Positions 16,516-24,498 of a DNA stretch of 35,994 bases are shown piece by piece. Positions within the stretch are counted from its first letter, which is position 1. Each line of letters opens with the position of its first letter. The stretch comes from Oscillospiraceae bacterium. Lineage in GTDB: Bacteria > Bacillota > Clostridia > UBA1212 > UBA1255. A program made the translations under genes and the position numbers. The stretch lies in NCBI GenBank assembly GCA_015069165.1, contig SVJD01000021.1, forward strand, positions 1-35,994, in the 5' to 3' direction. The notes under the pieces are model-generated. The model saw only the letters and a list, made by a program, of their open reading frames with translations, made no database searches and was not told where the DNA came from.

Positions 16516-18596
16516 ACAGGAAAACAATTATTTGCATTGTTGTTTGTGCGGTATTGGCTGTGGCTGTATCTGTTGGGCTTATCTTAGGCTTTGGAGGGGA
16601 AAAGGCGGAATATCTCAATATAGTTGAGTACGATTTCAACGATTCACTTAAAGATTATACAAGCCTCGGAACAAGCAGTTACAGCGGGAAAGCGCAGTTC
16701 AGTTACAGCGAAACAGAAGGTATTGACGGTAGCGGTTGTATTGTAATAAGCATTCCGTCGGATAAAGAAGATGCCAGATTTACGTATGAGTACGACAAGG
16801 CTCTTGAAAAGACATACTACAGAATGAGTGTTTGGGTAAAAACAGTCGGTGTAGGTGAAGAGAGCGGCGGAGTTGGCGCAAATCTTTCGGTATTAAATAC
16901 TTTTGAACGCTCAAAAGATTATAAGGGCGATAATGATTGGACATATATTGAATATTACGGAAAAACGGCAGAAGCTCAAACTTCTTTTACAGTGTGTATG
17001 AGATTGGGTTTCTACAGCGGAATAAACACGGGTACAGTGTATTTTGATGATTTCCAGCTTGAGCAGTTGGACAAACTTCCCGAGGGTGTTCAATGCACAA
17101 GTATGGAAAGTACTTTAGGCGGTGCAAATTCTTCTGTAAAGTCAAATTCCAGACATGAAGATACAATGCTTACGGCAACAATAATGTTGATTGTTCTTTT
17201 TGCGTATCTTGCTGTTGCTTACAGATATGCAAAAATTAAGGAAAATGCTATCGAAAGCGGCGTTAGTGTAAGGTTTGCCGTTATCAACTTAATTCTTATT
17301 GCATTTGTGTTAAGATTGATAATGTCAGTTACTATGCCGCAATGTGACATAGATGTAAATCTTTTCCAACATTGGGCGAATACAGCGGCAGACAAAGGTA
17401 TTTTTGATTTTTATTCATTCGCAGAAGAAATCAGTTTGGATTATCCGCCTTTGTTTATGTATCATTTGTATTTTATTGGAATTATCGGAAAAACTTTGGG
17501 AATCACTCAAACAGCAGCATACGATATGCTCTTAAAACTACCTTCGCTTATAGCTGATTGTGTTATAGCTTATCTTATATACAAAATTGCCGGTAAAAAA
17601 ATGAGTAAAAATTGGACCTTGTTTGTGGTTGCGATTTGGCTCTTCAATCCGATGGTGCTTTTGGATTCCGCTTGCTGGGGACAAGTAGATTCTATACTTG
17701 CTCTTGCAATTTTATTTGCAGCATATTTCATTGAAAAAGAAAATTATACACTTTCGGCTGTTGCTGTAGCTTTTGCAATCACATTAAAACCGCAAGGTAT
17801 TTTCTTTGTGCCGATACTCGGCTATGCACTTTTAAGACAGTTAATACACGAAAAAGAAACTCCCGTTGCGAAAAGATTACTTCGTTTTGTATACAGCATA
17901 GCGGCATTTGCAATAACTTCTATTTTGATTATTTTGCCTTTCGGAATAAAAATGGAAGGAAATTTGTTCAGCTGGATATTCGGCGTTTATACAAATACAG
18001 CAGGCGGCTATTCTTATGCTACCGTAAATTCTTTCAACTTCCCGTATCTTTTGGGACTTAATTGGGTGGACGACAGTACGAAAGTTTTCGGCTTGCCGTA
18101 TTTCTGGTTGGGAATGATTTTGATTGTTGTTATATGCTTAATTACAGGCGCGCTTTATTTGTTCGGCAAAAAACACAAAGTGAATATTTATTTGCTTGCC
18201 GGAATGTGTATTTATGCAGTGACTCAGTTCGCACCCAGAATGCATGAAAGATATTTTTATCCTGCGATCGTTTTGATTTTAATAGCTGTAATTTATTCTA
18301 ATAATAAAGTGTTGCTCGGCGTGTTTGGGTTGCTTTCTGTTTCAAACTTCTATACGGTTTTGGAAGTTATGACAGGACTTTCCATAGGTGCTGAATTAAT
18401 AGACACAGATTATGCCACGGCTGCGTATTATTACTGGCCGCCGCTTAATCCTGAAAGAACAACAATGGCAGTTGTAAATGTAGTTTGTGCAGTAGCGCTT
18501 ATCGTTATTGCGTGCATTATGGTATTCTCTGATGATAAAACTTTCGGAATGAAGATTTGGGAAGGGGAAAAAGCTTGTGAAGAAAACAACGATTAA
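16512..18596 (+). CDS. GT-C membrane glycosyltransferase (Gpi18-like) with external beta-sandwich domain
   Basis: Multi-pass membrane protein of 694 residues. TM1 (5-27) is followed by an extracytoplasmic domain (about 35-190) that looks like a CBM4/9-type beta-sandwich (YDFNDSLKDY, YYRMSVWVKT, GTVYFDDFQLEQL). The rest is a GT-C polytopic core with features of the COG5542 Gpi18-related mannosyltransferases: CDIDVNLFQHWA with the catalytic-type Asp in the first outer loop, DYPPLFMYHLYF, ACWGQVDSILAL, TLKPQG and MHERYFYPAIVL. Such enzymes use lipid-linked sugars outside the membrane; donor and acceptor are unknown. The ATG overlaps the bactofilin-like stop by 4 bp, and the 3' end overlaps the next gene by 20 bp. 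Confidence 0.82.
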   Translation: MNRKTIICIVVCAVLAVAVSVGLILGFGGEKAEYLNIVEYDFNDSLKDYTSLGTSSYSGKAQFSYSETEGIDGSGCIVISIPSDKEDARFTYEYDKALEKTYYRMSVWVKTVGVGEESGGVGANLSVLNTFERSKDYKGDNDWTYIEYYGKTAEAQTSFTVCMRLGFYSGINTGTVYFDDFQLEQLDKLPEGVQCTSMESTLGGANSSVKSNSRHEDTMLTATIMLIVLFAYLAVAYRYAKIKENAIESGVSVRFAVINLILIAFVLRLIMSVTMPQCDIDVNLFQHWANTAADKGIFDFYSFAEEISLDYPPLFMYHLYFIGIIGKTLGITQTAAYDMLLKLPSLIADCVIAYLIYKIAGKKMSKNWTLFVVAIWLFNPMVLLDSACWGQVDSILALAILFAAYFIEKENYTLSAVAVAFAITLKPQGIFFVPILGYALLRQLIHEKETPVAKRLLRFVYSIAAFAITSILIILPFGIKMEGNLFSWIFGVYTNTAGGYSYATVNSFNFPYLLGLNWVDDSTKVFGLPYFWLGMILIVVICLITGALYLFGKKHKVNIYLLAGMCIYAVTQFAPRMHERYFYPAIVLILIAVIYSNNKVLLGVFGLLSVSNFYTVLEVMTGLSIGAELIDTDYATAAYYYWPPLNPERTTMAVVNVVCAVALIVIACIMVFSDDKTFGMKIWEGEKACEENND

Positions 18597-21081
18597 GTTA
18601 TTTTTGGTTTTATTGATTTTTGTAATGGCGTTTGCCTTTTTTACGGCATGCTCTGATAAAGAAGGCGGCATTATAACAAACTCTGACTTTGAGAAAGGAA
18701 AAGGCTCTTCCATAAACGGTTGGAAGCTTTACAACTATCACAAAGATTATGAAAACGACTCCTCTCGTACACAGATTTCGTTAGTTGATATGGGTTTTGA
18801 CGGTAAATGTGTAAAAATAGAAAGTAAAGGCGACAATGATGCCAGAATTTATCAAGAAATCCCCGTAGAAGAAAACGCAAAGTATAAAGTGCAATTTGAT
18901 GCTTTATATGAAAATATAAGCAAAGGTGCTTCAGATACAGGAGCAGGTTTAAATATTTCCACAAAAGAGGGATCCGGTGTATCTGAAAGAACGGGCGGAT
19001 TATTCGGAACTATTGAAAAATGGCATACAATTACTGCTTATTTTACAACAGAAGACAGAATGGAATCTGTTGAATTGACAATAGGAATAGGCGGTTACGG
19101 TGCAGAATCTTCCGGAACTGTTTATATAGATAATGTAAAAGTTGAAGAAGTAAAAAGTATTCCGGAGGGTGAAAGCGTTTTTGCGGCAAAAGGAGAAATT
19201 GACACAAGCGCAAGTATTTGGTTTAAGTTAATATTTGTGCTTTTGACAGCGGCAACCGTTGTATTGGTTATATTTGTTTGCATAAAAGCAGATAATGAAA
19301 ATGCTGCAAAATTAAAAACGCTTTCTCAAAAAAATCCGATTTTGGGCAAAAATGATTTAATAATTTTGCTTGTTATGGTTACTGTTTGTTCTGTTATGTC
19401 TTTCTGGGATTTGGGTAATGCGTACGGACCGGAAAATTTCTGGAAAGCAGAGAAACAGGGAGAATATGTTGTAGTTGAGTTTGAAAAGGAAACGGAAGTT
19501 TCGAGAATTGCATATTTGAGCAATATTCCCCAAAGCGGTTCGTATTCAGTATATTACGAAAATTCCGAAACAGGCGAATTTGAAAAGTTACAAACTATTA
19601 AGCAAGGAACTTTCTTTGAATGGGAGTTTGAAGATAAAACTTTTAAAACAAAAAAAGTCAAAGTAGTTGCGGATGTTCCGGGACTTGCAGTAAATGAATT
19701 AGGCTTTTTCAGCAAAAATGCACAGGGAAAATATGAGAGAGTAAAACTTTCAGTAAAAGAAACCGATTATGACAGCAATCTTAACAAGGACAGTAATCCT
19801 GAGATGCTTTTTGACGAGCAAGATATGGTTGAGCCTTACAGTTCATACAGAAGCTCCACTTATTTTGACGAAATATATTTCCCGCGTACTGCGTATGAGA
19901 GCATAAACGGTTATGATATTTATGAAGTAACACATCCGCCTATGGGTAAAAACATTATGGCTTTAGGCGTACAAATATTCGGCATGAATCCTTTTGGATG
20001 GAGATTTATGGGAACTTTGTTTGGCGTAGGTCTTGTGCCGCTTATGTATTTGCTGGCTTTAAAAGTTTTCAAGAAGAGAACGTATGCTTTCGCGGCTGCA
20101 TTTTTAATGATGTTTGACTTTATGCGTCTTGCTCAAACAAGATTGGCTACGATAGATTCATATTCCGCGTTCTTTATATTGTGCATGTATTACTTTATGT
20201 ATGATTACTTCACGCAGAAATCATACGAAAAGAAGAGCTTTATGAAATCTTTAAAACCGCTTCTTTTAAGCGGAATTATGTTTGGCTTGGGTGCTTCTAC
20301 AAAGTGGGTTTGCATCTATACGGGAGTAGGACTTGCAATTATGTTCTTCTTGGCAAAATACCTCGAATTTAATGATGTATTAAAAGACAGAGTGCCCGGA
20401 TATACAAAGAAAACGTGGTTTGTTTGTAATTTCTTACCCACATGCGGTATGTGCGTAATATTCTTTATTGTAATACCGCTTGTGATATATACGCTGTCGT
20501 ATATTCCGTATATGGCATCTACTGATAAATCTTTAATTCAAATTGTTATAGATAACCAAGAATATATGTATGAGTATCATTCTGATTTGACAGCAGAACA
20601 CTCTTATGGCTCTGCTTGGTATACTTGGCCTATAAATTTAAGACCGATATATTATTATTCCGGTTCGCAGGCAAATTTACCTAACGGAATAGACACATCA
20701 ATTGTTTCTATGGGTAATCCGCTTGTTTGGTGGACAGGTCTGGCATGTATATTCCCGGCAGCCTTCTATGCTTTGAAAAAGCGCGATAAAGGTATGATGA
20801 TGGCGTTTATCGGTTATGCCGTACAATTCCTTCCTTGGGTACTTGTAACGAGAGTTTGCTTTATTTACCATTATTTTACAGCAGTTCCGTTTATGATATT
20901 TATGATAGTTTATGTTATAAAGAATTTGCTTGAAGATCGTGTTATAAGCAAACATTTGGTGTGGATATATTTGGCCCTTGTACTTTTGTTGTTTATAATG
21001 TTCTATCCTGTTTTGACAGCAAGGGAAGTTTCAAGAGAATATATAAACTCGCTCAGATGGTTTAGTACGTGGAGTTTTTAA
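18577..21081 (+). CDS. PMT-family protein glycosyltransferase (GT39-like) with two external lectin-like domains
   Basis: Membrane glycosyltransferase of 834 residues. GTG at 18577 is used, with AAGGGG just upstream inside the preceding gene. An N-terminal signal segment ends in a lipobox-like FTAC (about residue 25). It is followed by a CBM4/9-like beta-sandwich (about 33-190; NSDFEKGKG, SINGWKLYN, GTVYIDNVKVEEV), TM segments near 213-235 and 255-275, then a discoidin-like domain (about 285-380, EVSRIAYLSN, VKVVADVPG). The PMT core begins near 430 with YFDEIYFPRTAYE (the DE motif of protein O-mannosyltransferases), THPPMGKN and RLATIDSYSAFF. These point to a dolichyl/polyprenyl-phosphate sugar donor and a protein acceptor; mannose is the family precedent only. 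The two extra external domains are unusual additions for a PMT. Confidence 0.85.
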   Translation: MKKTTIKLFLVLLIFVMAFAFFTACSDKEGGIITNSDFEKGKGSSINGWKLYNYHKDYENDSSRTQISLVDMGFDGKCVKIESKGDNDARIYQEIPVEENAKYKVQFDALYENISKGASDTGAGLNISTKEGSGVSERTGGLFGTIEKWHTITAYFTTEDRMESVELTIGIGGYGAESSGTVYIDNVKVEEVKSIPEGESVFAAKGEIDTSASIWFKLIFVLLTAATVVLVIFVCIKADNENAAKLKTLSQKNPILGKNDLIILLVMVTVCSVMSFWDLGNAYGPENFWKAEKQGEYVVVEFEKETEVSRIAYLSNIPQSGSYSVYYENSETGEFEKLQTIKQGTFFEWEFEDKTFKTKKVKVVADVPGLAVNELGFFSKNAQGKYERVKLSVKETDYDSNLNKDSNPEMLFDEQDMVEPYSSYRSSTYFDEIYFPRTAYESINGYDIYEVTHPPMGKNIMALGVQIFGMNPFGWRFMGTLFGVGLVPLMYLLALKVFKKRTYAFAAAFLMMFDFMRLAQTRLATIDSYSAFFILCMYYFMYDYFTQKSYEKKSFMKSLKPLLLSGIMFGLGASTKWVCIYTGVGLAIMFFLAKYLEFNDVLKDRVPGYTKKTWFVCNFLPTCGMCVIFFIVIPLVIYTLSYIPYMASTDKSLIQIVIDNQEYMYEYHSDLTAEHSYGSAWYTWPINLRPIYYYSGSQANLPNGIDTSIVSMGNPLVWWTGLACIFPAAFYALKKRDKGMMMAFIGYAVQFLPWVLVTRVCFIYHYFTAVPFMIFMIVYVIKNLLEDRVISKHLVWIYLALVLLLFIMFYPVLTAREVSREYINSLRWFSTWSF

Positions 21082-21084
21082 AAT

Positions 21085-21828
21085 ATGATAGAATTTGACA
21101 AAAAAGGAAAAGATTCATTGAGAAGGCTTCTTAGTCTTACACGTAAAGCCGTTCAAGATTATGACCTTATAAAGGATGGGGACAGCGTTTGCGTGGGGGT
21201 TTCCGGAGGCAAAGACAGTCTTGCATTGCTTGCAACCCTTGCTAATTTGCGTCGCTTTTATCCGAAAAAATTTGAGCTTCAGGCAGTAACGATTTCTCTC
21301 GGCTTTGACGGAATGGACTTTTCACACGTTGCTGAATTTTGCAAAGATTTGGAAGTTCCCCATAAAATAGTGGAATCAGATATTGCTGAAATTGTTTTTA
21401 ACATAAGGCAGGAGCAAAATCCTTGTGCTTTGTGTGCCAATTTAAGACGCGGAGCTCTTAATGACCATGCATCTCGTTTGGGCTGTAATGTTGTGGCTTT
21501 GGGACACCATAAAGACGATGTGATAGAAACTGCTTTGTTATCACTTTTTTATGAGGGCAGATTTTATTGTTTTGCTCCCGATACATGGTTAGAACGCGCT
21601 CAGGTGCGTGTTATTCGCCCTTTTTTGTATGTTGAAGAAAGTGACGTCAAACACTTTACAAACGCTGCTGCGCTGCCTGTGGCGCATAATCCGTGCCCTA
21701 TGGACAGAACGAGCCGCCGCTCCGATATAAAAGAGCTTATAAGGACACTGGAAAAAGATAATAAATTTTTAAGGTCGAATATTTTCGGTGCAGTAAAAAG
21801 AGATATATGGGATAAAGCACAAATTTGA
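21085..21828 (+). CDS. ttcA: TtcA-family tRNA thiolation protein
   Basis: PP-loop ATPase of the TtcA family (247 residues), expected to thiolate a cytidine in tRNA (2-thiocytidine 32 in E. coli) using an iron-sulfur cluster. The PP-loop is VGVSGGKDSLALLA near residue 40. The cluster cysteines are in NPCALCANLRRG plus a third in HNPCPMD, matching the TtcA pattern. ALGHHKDDVIETALLSLFY is the conserved second signature. ATG 21085 follows the PMT stop by 3 bp with GTGGAG upstream, so it closes the operon. It ends 2 bp from the convergent metal-binding lipoprotein gene, and I see no terminator between them. The exact tRNA target is inferred from the family. Confidence 0.86.
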   Translation: MIEFDKKGKDSLRRLLSLTRKAVQDYDLIKDGDSVCVGVSGGKDSLALLATLANLRRFYPKKFELQAVTISLGFDGMDFSHVAEFCKDLEVPHKIVESDIAEIVFNIRQEQNPCALCANLRRGALNDHASRLGCNVVALGHHKDDVIETALLSLFYEGRFYCFAPDTWLERAQVRVIRPFLYVEESDVKHFTNAAALPVAHNPCPMDRTSRRSDIKELIRTLEKDNKFLRSNIFGAVKRDIWDKAQI

Positions 21829-21830
21829 TT

Positions 21831-22763
21831 TTATTTCATTGTGGATTTTAATGTTTCCAGATTTTCTTTCATAAGAGATACATACGTTACACCTTCATCT
21901 AATTGACTTTTGGAAACATTATGGCAACTGTAAAACAAAGCCGTTTTGCAGCCTGTTGAAGAAGCTATTGTGTTTGCGATATTTTGATTGGAAAATTCGA
22001 TATAGTAGACAGTTGGAATATTTTCGCTGTCTATTTTTTTTATTATTTCTGCAATTTTAGCGGCACTGGCTTCCGAATGGTCGGCACAACCTGAAAATGG
22101 AGAAACATAAGATATTCCGTATTCGTGAGTAAAATATAATAAAGGGAATCTATCGCCGAAAACCAAAGTTTTATTACTCACAGTATCAAAAAAAGCACGA
22201 AATTCTCCGTCTAATGAAGATATTTCATTTGTATACTTTGCCTCGTTTTCCTCGTAAGTTTGTTTGTTTTTGATGTCAATTTCGCAAAGCTTGTCTTTGA
22301 TTTTATTTACGATAGCTTTAGCATTTACAGGTGATGTCCAAACGTGCTCGTCAAATTCACAATGTTCGCCGTCTTCATGTGTATGCTCGCCGCCTACGTG
22401 GAGAAGAGAAACACATTCCGTCATTTTAAGTGTATTTATTTTTTTATCGAGAGAATTGAGAATTTTATCAACCCAAGCATCGGATTCGCCGCCGGTGTAA
22501 ATGAAAAGGTCGCAATTTTGAATTTTGGCAATGTCGCGGGCAGTGGGCTCGTAGGAATGGCTTTCCGCACCGGCAGGAAGCAACATTGTAACTTGTCCCG
22601 CATTGCCGCAAACATGGCGTGCAAAGTCATAAGCGGGGAAATTTGTTGCCACAACATAAGTGTTTTCGTTGTTTTGCTGACTTAAACTGCAAGAAAAGGC
22701 AGTAGAAAGAAGTAAAATAACAGTAAGCACAATAGCTGATTTCTTTATAACAGAAATTTTCAA
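21831..22763 (-). CDS. Zinc/manganese ABC transporter substrate-binding lipoprotein
   Basis: ZnuA/AdcA-type metal-binding lipoprotein, 310 residues. The start is TTG 22763, because GGAGG (22772-22776) is 8 bp upstream and the signal peptide MKISVIKKSAIVLTVILLL with lipobox FSC (Cys25) begins there; the longer frame from 22820 adds a non-signal extension. Metal ligands match the family: His69 (AGAESHSYEP), His140 (DEHVWTSP) and His213 (FTHEYG), with an acidic residue expected later. A His-rich loop at 122-140 (HVGGEHTHEDGEH) points to zinc. The membrane and ATPase subunits (ZnuB/ZnuC) are absent from the window. No clear Zur box is seen in the short upstream region. Confidence 0.88.
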   Translation of the reverse strand: MKISVIKKSAIVLTVILLLSTAFSCSLSQQNNENTYVVATNFPAYDFARHVCGNAGQVTMLLPAGAESHSYEPTARDIAKIQNCDLFIYTGGESDAWVDKILNSLDKKINTLKMTECVSLLHVGGEHTHEDGEHCEFDEHVWTSPVNAKAIVNKIKDKLCEIDIKNKQTYEENEAKYTNEISSLDGEFRAFFDTVSNKTLVFGDRFPLLYFTHEYGISYVSPFSGCADHSEASAAKIAEIIKKIDSENIPTVYYIEFSNQNIANTIASSTGCKTALFYSCHNVSKSQLDEGVTYVSLMKENLETLKSTMK

Positions 22764-22791
22764 AGAAAACACCTCCAAAAAGAATAACGAT

Positions 22792-22820
22792 ATTCTACTA
22801 TGAAATATTACTGTTTGCAA
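22792..22820 (-). promoter_or_regulatory. Predicted promoter of the metal-binding lipoprotein gene
   Basis: On the minus strand, TTGCAA (22815-22820), 17-bp spacer, TAGAAT (22792-22797). The predicted start near 22785 leaves a leader of about 22 nt, agreeing with the TTG start at 22763. Confidence 0.6.
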
Positions 22821-22833
22821 GTAAAGATGAGGA

Positions 22834-22862
22834 GCATATTTTCTCGTTTTAATGCATAAAAA
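22834..22862 (+). promoter_or_regulatory. Possible sigma-E-type promoter of spoIIID
   Basis: GCATATT (22834-22840), 14-bp spacer, CATAAAAA (22855-22862). The -35 fits the sporulation sigma-E pattern (GNATATT) and the -10 matches CATACANT at six of eight positions. In Bacillus, spoIIID is transcribed by sigma-E in the mother cell. No good sigma-A promoter is visible here. Confidence 0.45.
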
Positions 22863-22901
22863 TTTAGCAAAAGTAAAACCGATGAAGGGGTTTGTAAAAT
22901 A

Positions 22902-23183
22902 ATGTTAATTAAGGATTACATAGAAAGTCGGGTTTTTGAAATTGCGCAGTACATCATAAATACAAATTGCACAGTCAGGGCGGCGGCGAAGAAATTTAAA
23001 GTAAGTAAATCTACGGTACATAAAGATTTGGTAGAAAGGCTTCCGCAGCTCAGTCAAGGTATGGCCGAAGAGGTGCGTAAGATTTTAGACGATAACAAGG
23101 CAGAGCGCCATATAAGGGGAGGTTTGGCAACAAAAGCTAAATACGAAGCAGAAAGAGAAAAAGAGAGGCACAAAAAATCTTAA
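22902..23183 (+). CDS. spoIIID: Stage III sporulation transcriptional regulator SpoIIID
   Basis: Small DNA-binding regulator (93 residues) of mother-cell gene expression during sporulation. The family hallmarks are present: IKDYIESRVFEIAQYI at the N-terminus, the helix-turn-helix RAAAKKFKVSKSTVHKDLVERLP (about 26-48), and ERHIRGGLATKAKY with a basic C-terminal tail. The length is normal. ATG 22902 has GAAGGGG (22884-22890) about 11 bp upstream. It stands alone with a sigma-E-like promoter and a hairpin overlapping its 3' end. Its presence, with SigH, indicates that the organism belongs to a spore-forming lineage. Confidence 0.96.
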   Translation: MLIKDYIESRVFEIAQYIINTNCTVRAAAKKFKVSKSTVHKDLVERLPQLSQGMAEEVRKILDDNKAERHIRGGLATKAKYEAEREKERHKKS

Positions 23184-23191
23184 TGTGCCTC
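23165..23191. terminator. Hairpin between convergent spoIIID and aroE-aroK genes
   Basis: GAGGCACA (23165-23172) pairs with TGTGCCTC (23184-23191), loop 11 nt, overlapping the end of spoIIID. On the minus strand it is followed by TCTTTTTCTC, so it better serves the aromatic operon; on the plus strand the T run is poor. Confidence 0.55.
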
Positions 23192-23198
23192 GTGAATT

Positions 23199-24479
23199 TT
23201 AAAGTTTTGATATTATGCGATTTGCGGTAAGTTCGGGTGTTGTGCAATCCACCGAAAAGTCTTTCCAGGCGTTATATATAGGAAGTCGTTCCTTCTCGAG
23301 CTTTTCCAGGCTGCATGACATTGATATGGGGCGGCCGTCTGTGGCCAGCTCGTGTACACAGCGATTAAGCATTACGGTAATACCGTTTTGTTTTATGAGT
23401 GGGCGATTGAGAGGGTTTTTAATAACACCTCCACCCGTTGCAATAACGAGACCGCTTTTGCGAGAAAATTCGTCTAATAATTCGCTTTCGATTTTTCGGA
23501 ATGCCGGCTCGCCGCATTTTGCAAAGTAGTCGCATATACTCATTTGTATTTTTTTCTCGATTTCCCAATCAATATCAACAAAAGTACGCGAAAGTTTTTC
23601 CGCAAGAATTTGGCCTACGGTACTTTTGCCTGAACCGGGCATACCTATAAGAACAATGTTTTTTGTTTGCAACTCTATTTGAGCAGTTATACTGTCGATT
23701 ATTTCCAAAGCAGACATTGAAGAGTTTTGCGCTTCGCTTGTAAGTCCGTCAGTGAGAATTTGTTCGGTAAATATTTCAAAGGCTTGTTTGGCTTGTGCTA
23801 CCAGCATGGGAAGTCCGTTTATAAAGGGAATTCCAAGACTTTCCGCATCAAGCAAAAGCTTTGTCTTTGAAGGATTGAAAATAATATCTACCACACCCTT
23901 GCAATTTGTAAAACGCTCTAAAGAAACTGCTGAAATACCATTTTTGGGATACATTCCCAGTGGCGTCGTATTTACAATAAAGCTTGCGTCGGAATGTAAG
24001 TCGTATACATTATCGTAGTTGTTTTCTCCGTTTCGTGAAATTACAATAATTTCCTCCGATCCCAAATCACGCAAAGCGGCACACACCATGACGCTGCTGC
24101 CGCCACTGCCGAGAACGAGAGTTTTGCCTTTTGAAACATCAAAACCGGCTTTTTTTACCAAATATGTGAATCCGTAATAATCCGTGTTAAAACCCTTTAA
24201 TTTTCCGTTTTTACGCACAACAGTATTTACGCTGCCGATTTTTGCTGCAATGTCTGAAACCTCGTCACAGACGGCAAAAGCGAGCTTTTTGTAGGGTATA
24301 GTAACATTTATTCCGTCGAAATCTCCGTTTCGCAAAAAAAATTCTGCTTCTTCGGGAGTTTTTTCGAAAAGGGTGTAACTGTAATCTGATAAACAGCCGT
24401 GGATTTGAGGAGAAAAACTGTGACCGAGTTTTTCTCCCAAAAGACCGCTTTTGAAATTTTCGAAACCATATAGCTTCAT
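23199..24479 (-). CDS. aroE-aroK: Shikimate dehydrogenase-shikimate kinase fusion
   Basis: Two consecutive steps of the shikimate pathway in one 426-residue protein. Residues 1-250 are AroE: substrate segment GHSFSPQIHG (19-28), catalytic Lys64 in NVTIPYKK, Asp100 in FNTD, and nucleotide motif GSGGSS (124-129). Residues 273-426 are a shikimate kinase: Walker A GMPGSGKST (279-287), DID (302-304), FRKIE (327-331) with the shikimate-binding Arg, GGG (349-351), and DGRP in the lid. AroE reduces dehydroshikimate and AroK phosphorylates shikimate, so the product passes directly on. The linker (about 250-272) is short. ATG 24479 has AGAGG upstream and lies 19 bp after pheA. It is the last gene of the aromatic operon. 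Confidence 0.94.
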   Translation of the reverse strand: MKLYGFENFKSGLLGEKLGHSFSPQIHGCLSDYSYTLFEKTPEEAEFFLRNGDFDGINVTIPYKKLAFAVCDEVSDIAAKIGSVNTVVRKNGKLKGFNTDYYGFTYLVKKAGFDVSKGKTLVLGSGGSSVMVCAALRDLGSEEIIVISRNGENNYDNVYDLHSDASFIVNTTPLGMYPKNGISAVSLERFTNCKGVVDIIFNPSKTKLLLDAESLGIPFINGLPMLVAQAKQAFEIFTEQILTDGLTSEAQNSSMSALEIIDSITAQIELQTKNIVLIGMPGSGKSTVGQILAEKLSRTFVDIDWEIEKKIQMSICDYFAKCGEPAFRKIESELLDEFSRKSGLVIATGGGVIKNPLNRPLIKQNGITVMLNRCVHELATDGRPISMSCSLEKLEKERLPIYNAWKDFSVDCTTPELTANRIISKL

Positions 24480-24498
24480 AGTAAAGACCTCTGAAAAG

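Noticed and set aside
21829-21835. Missing ZnuB/ZnuC genes taken as a sign of gene decay
   Set aside because: The substrate-binding protein is intact and such subunits are often encoded elsewhere.
22264-22685. Plus-strand frames opposite the metal-binding lipoprotein gene
   Set aside because: They are shadows of a gene with a full set of family motifs on the other strand.
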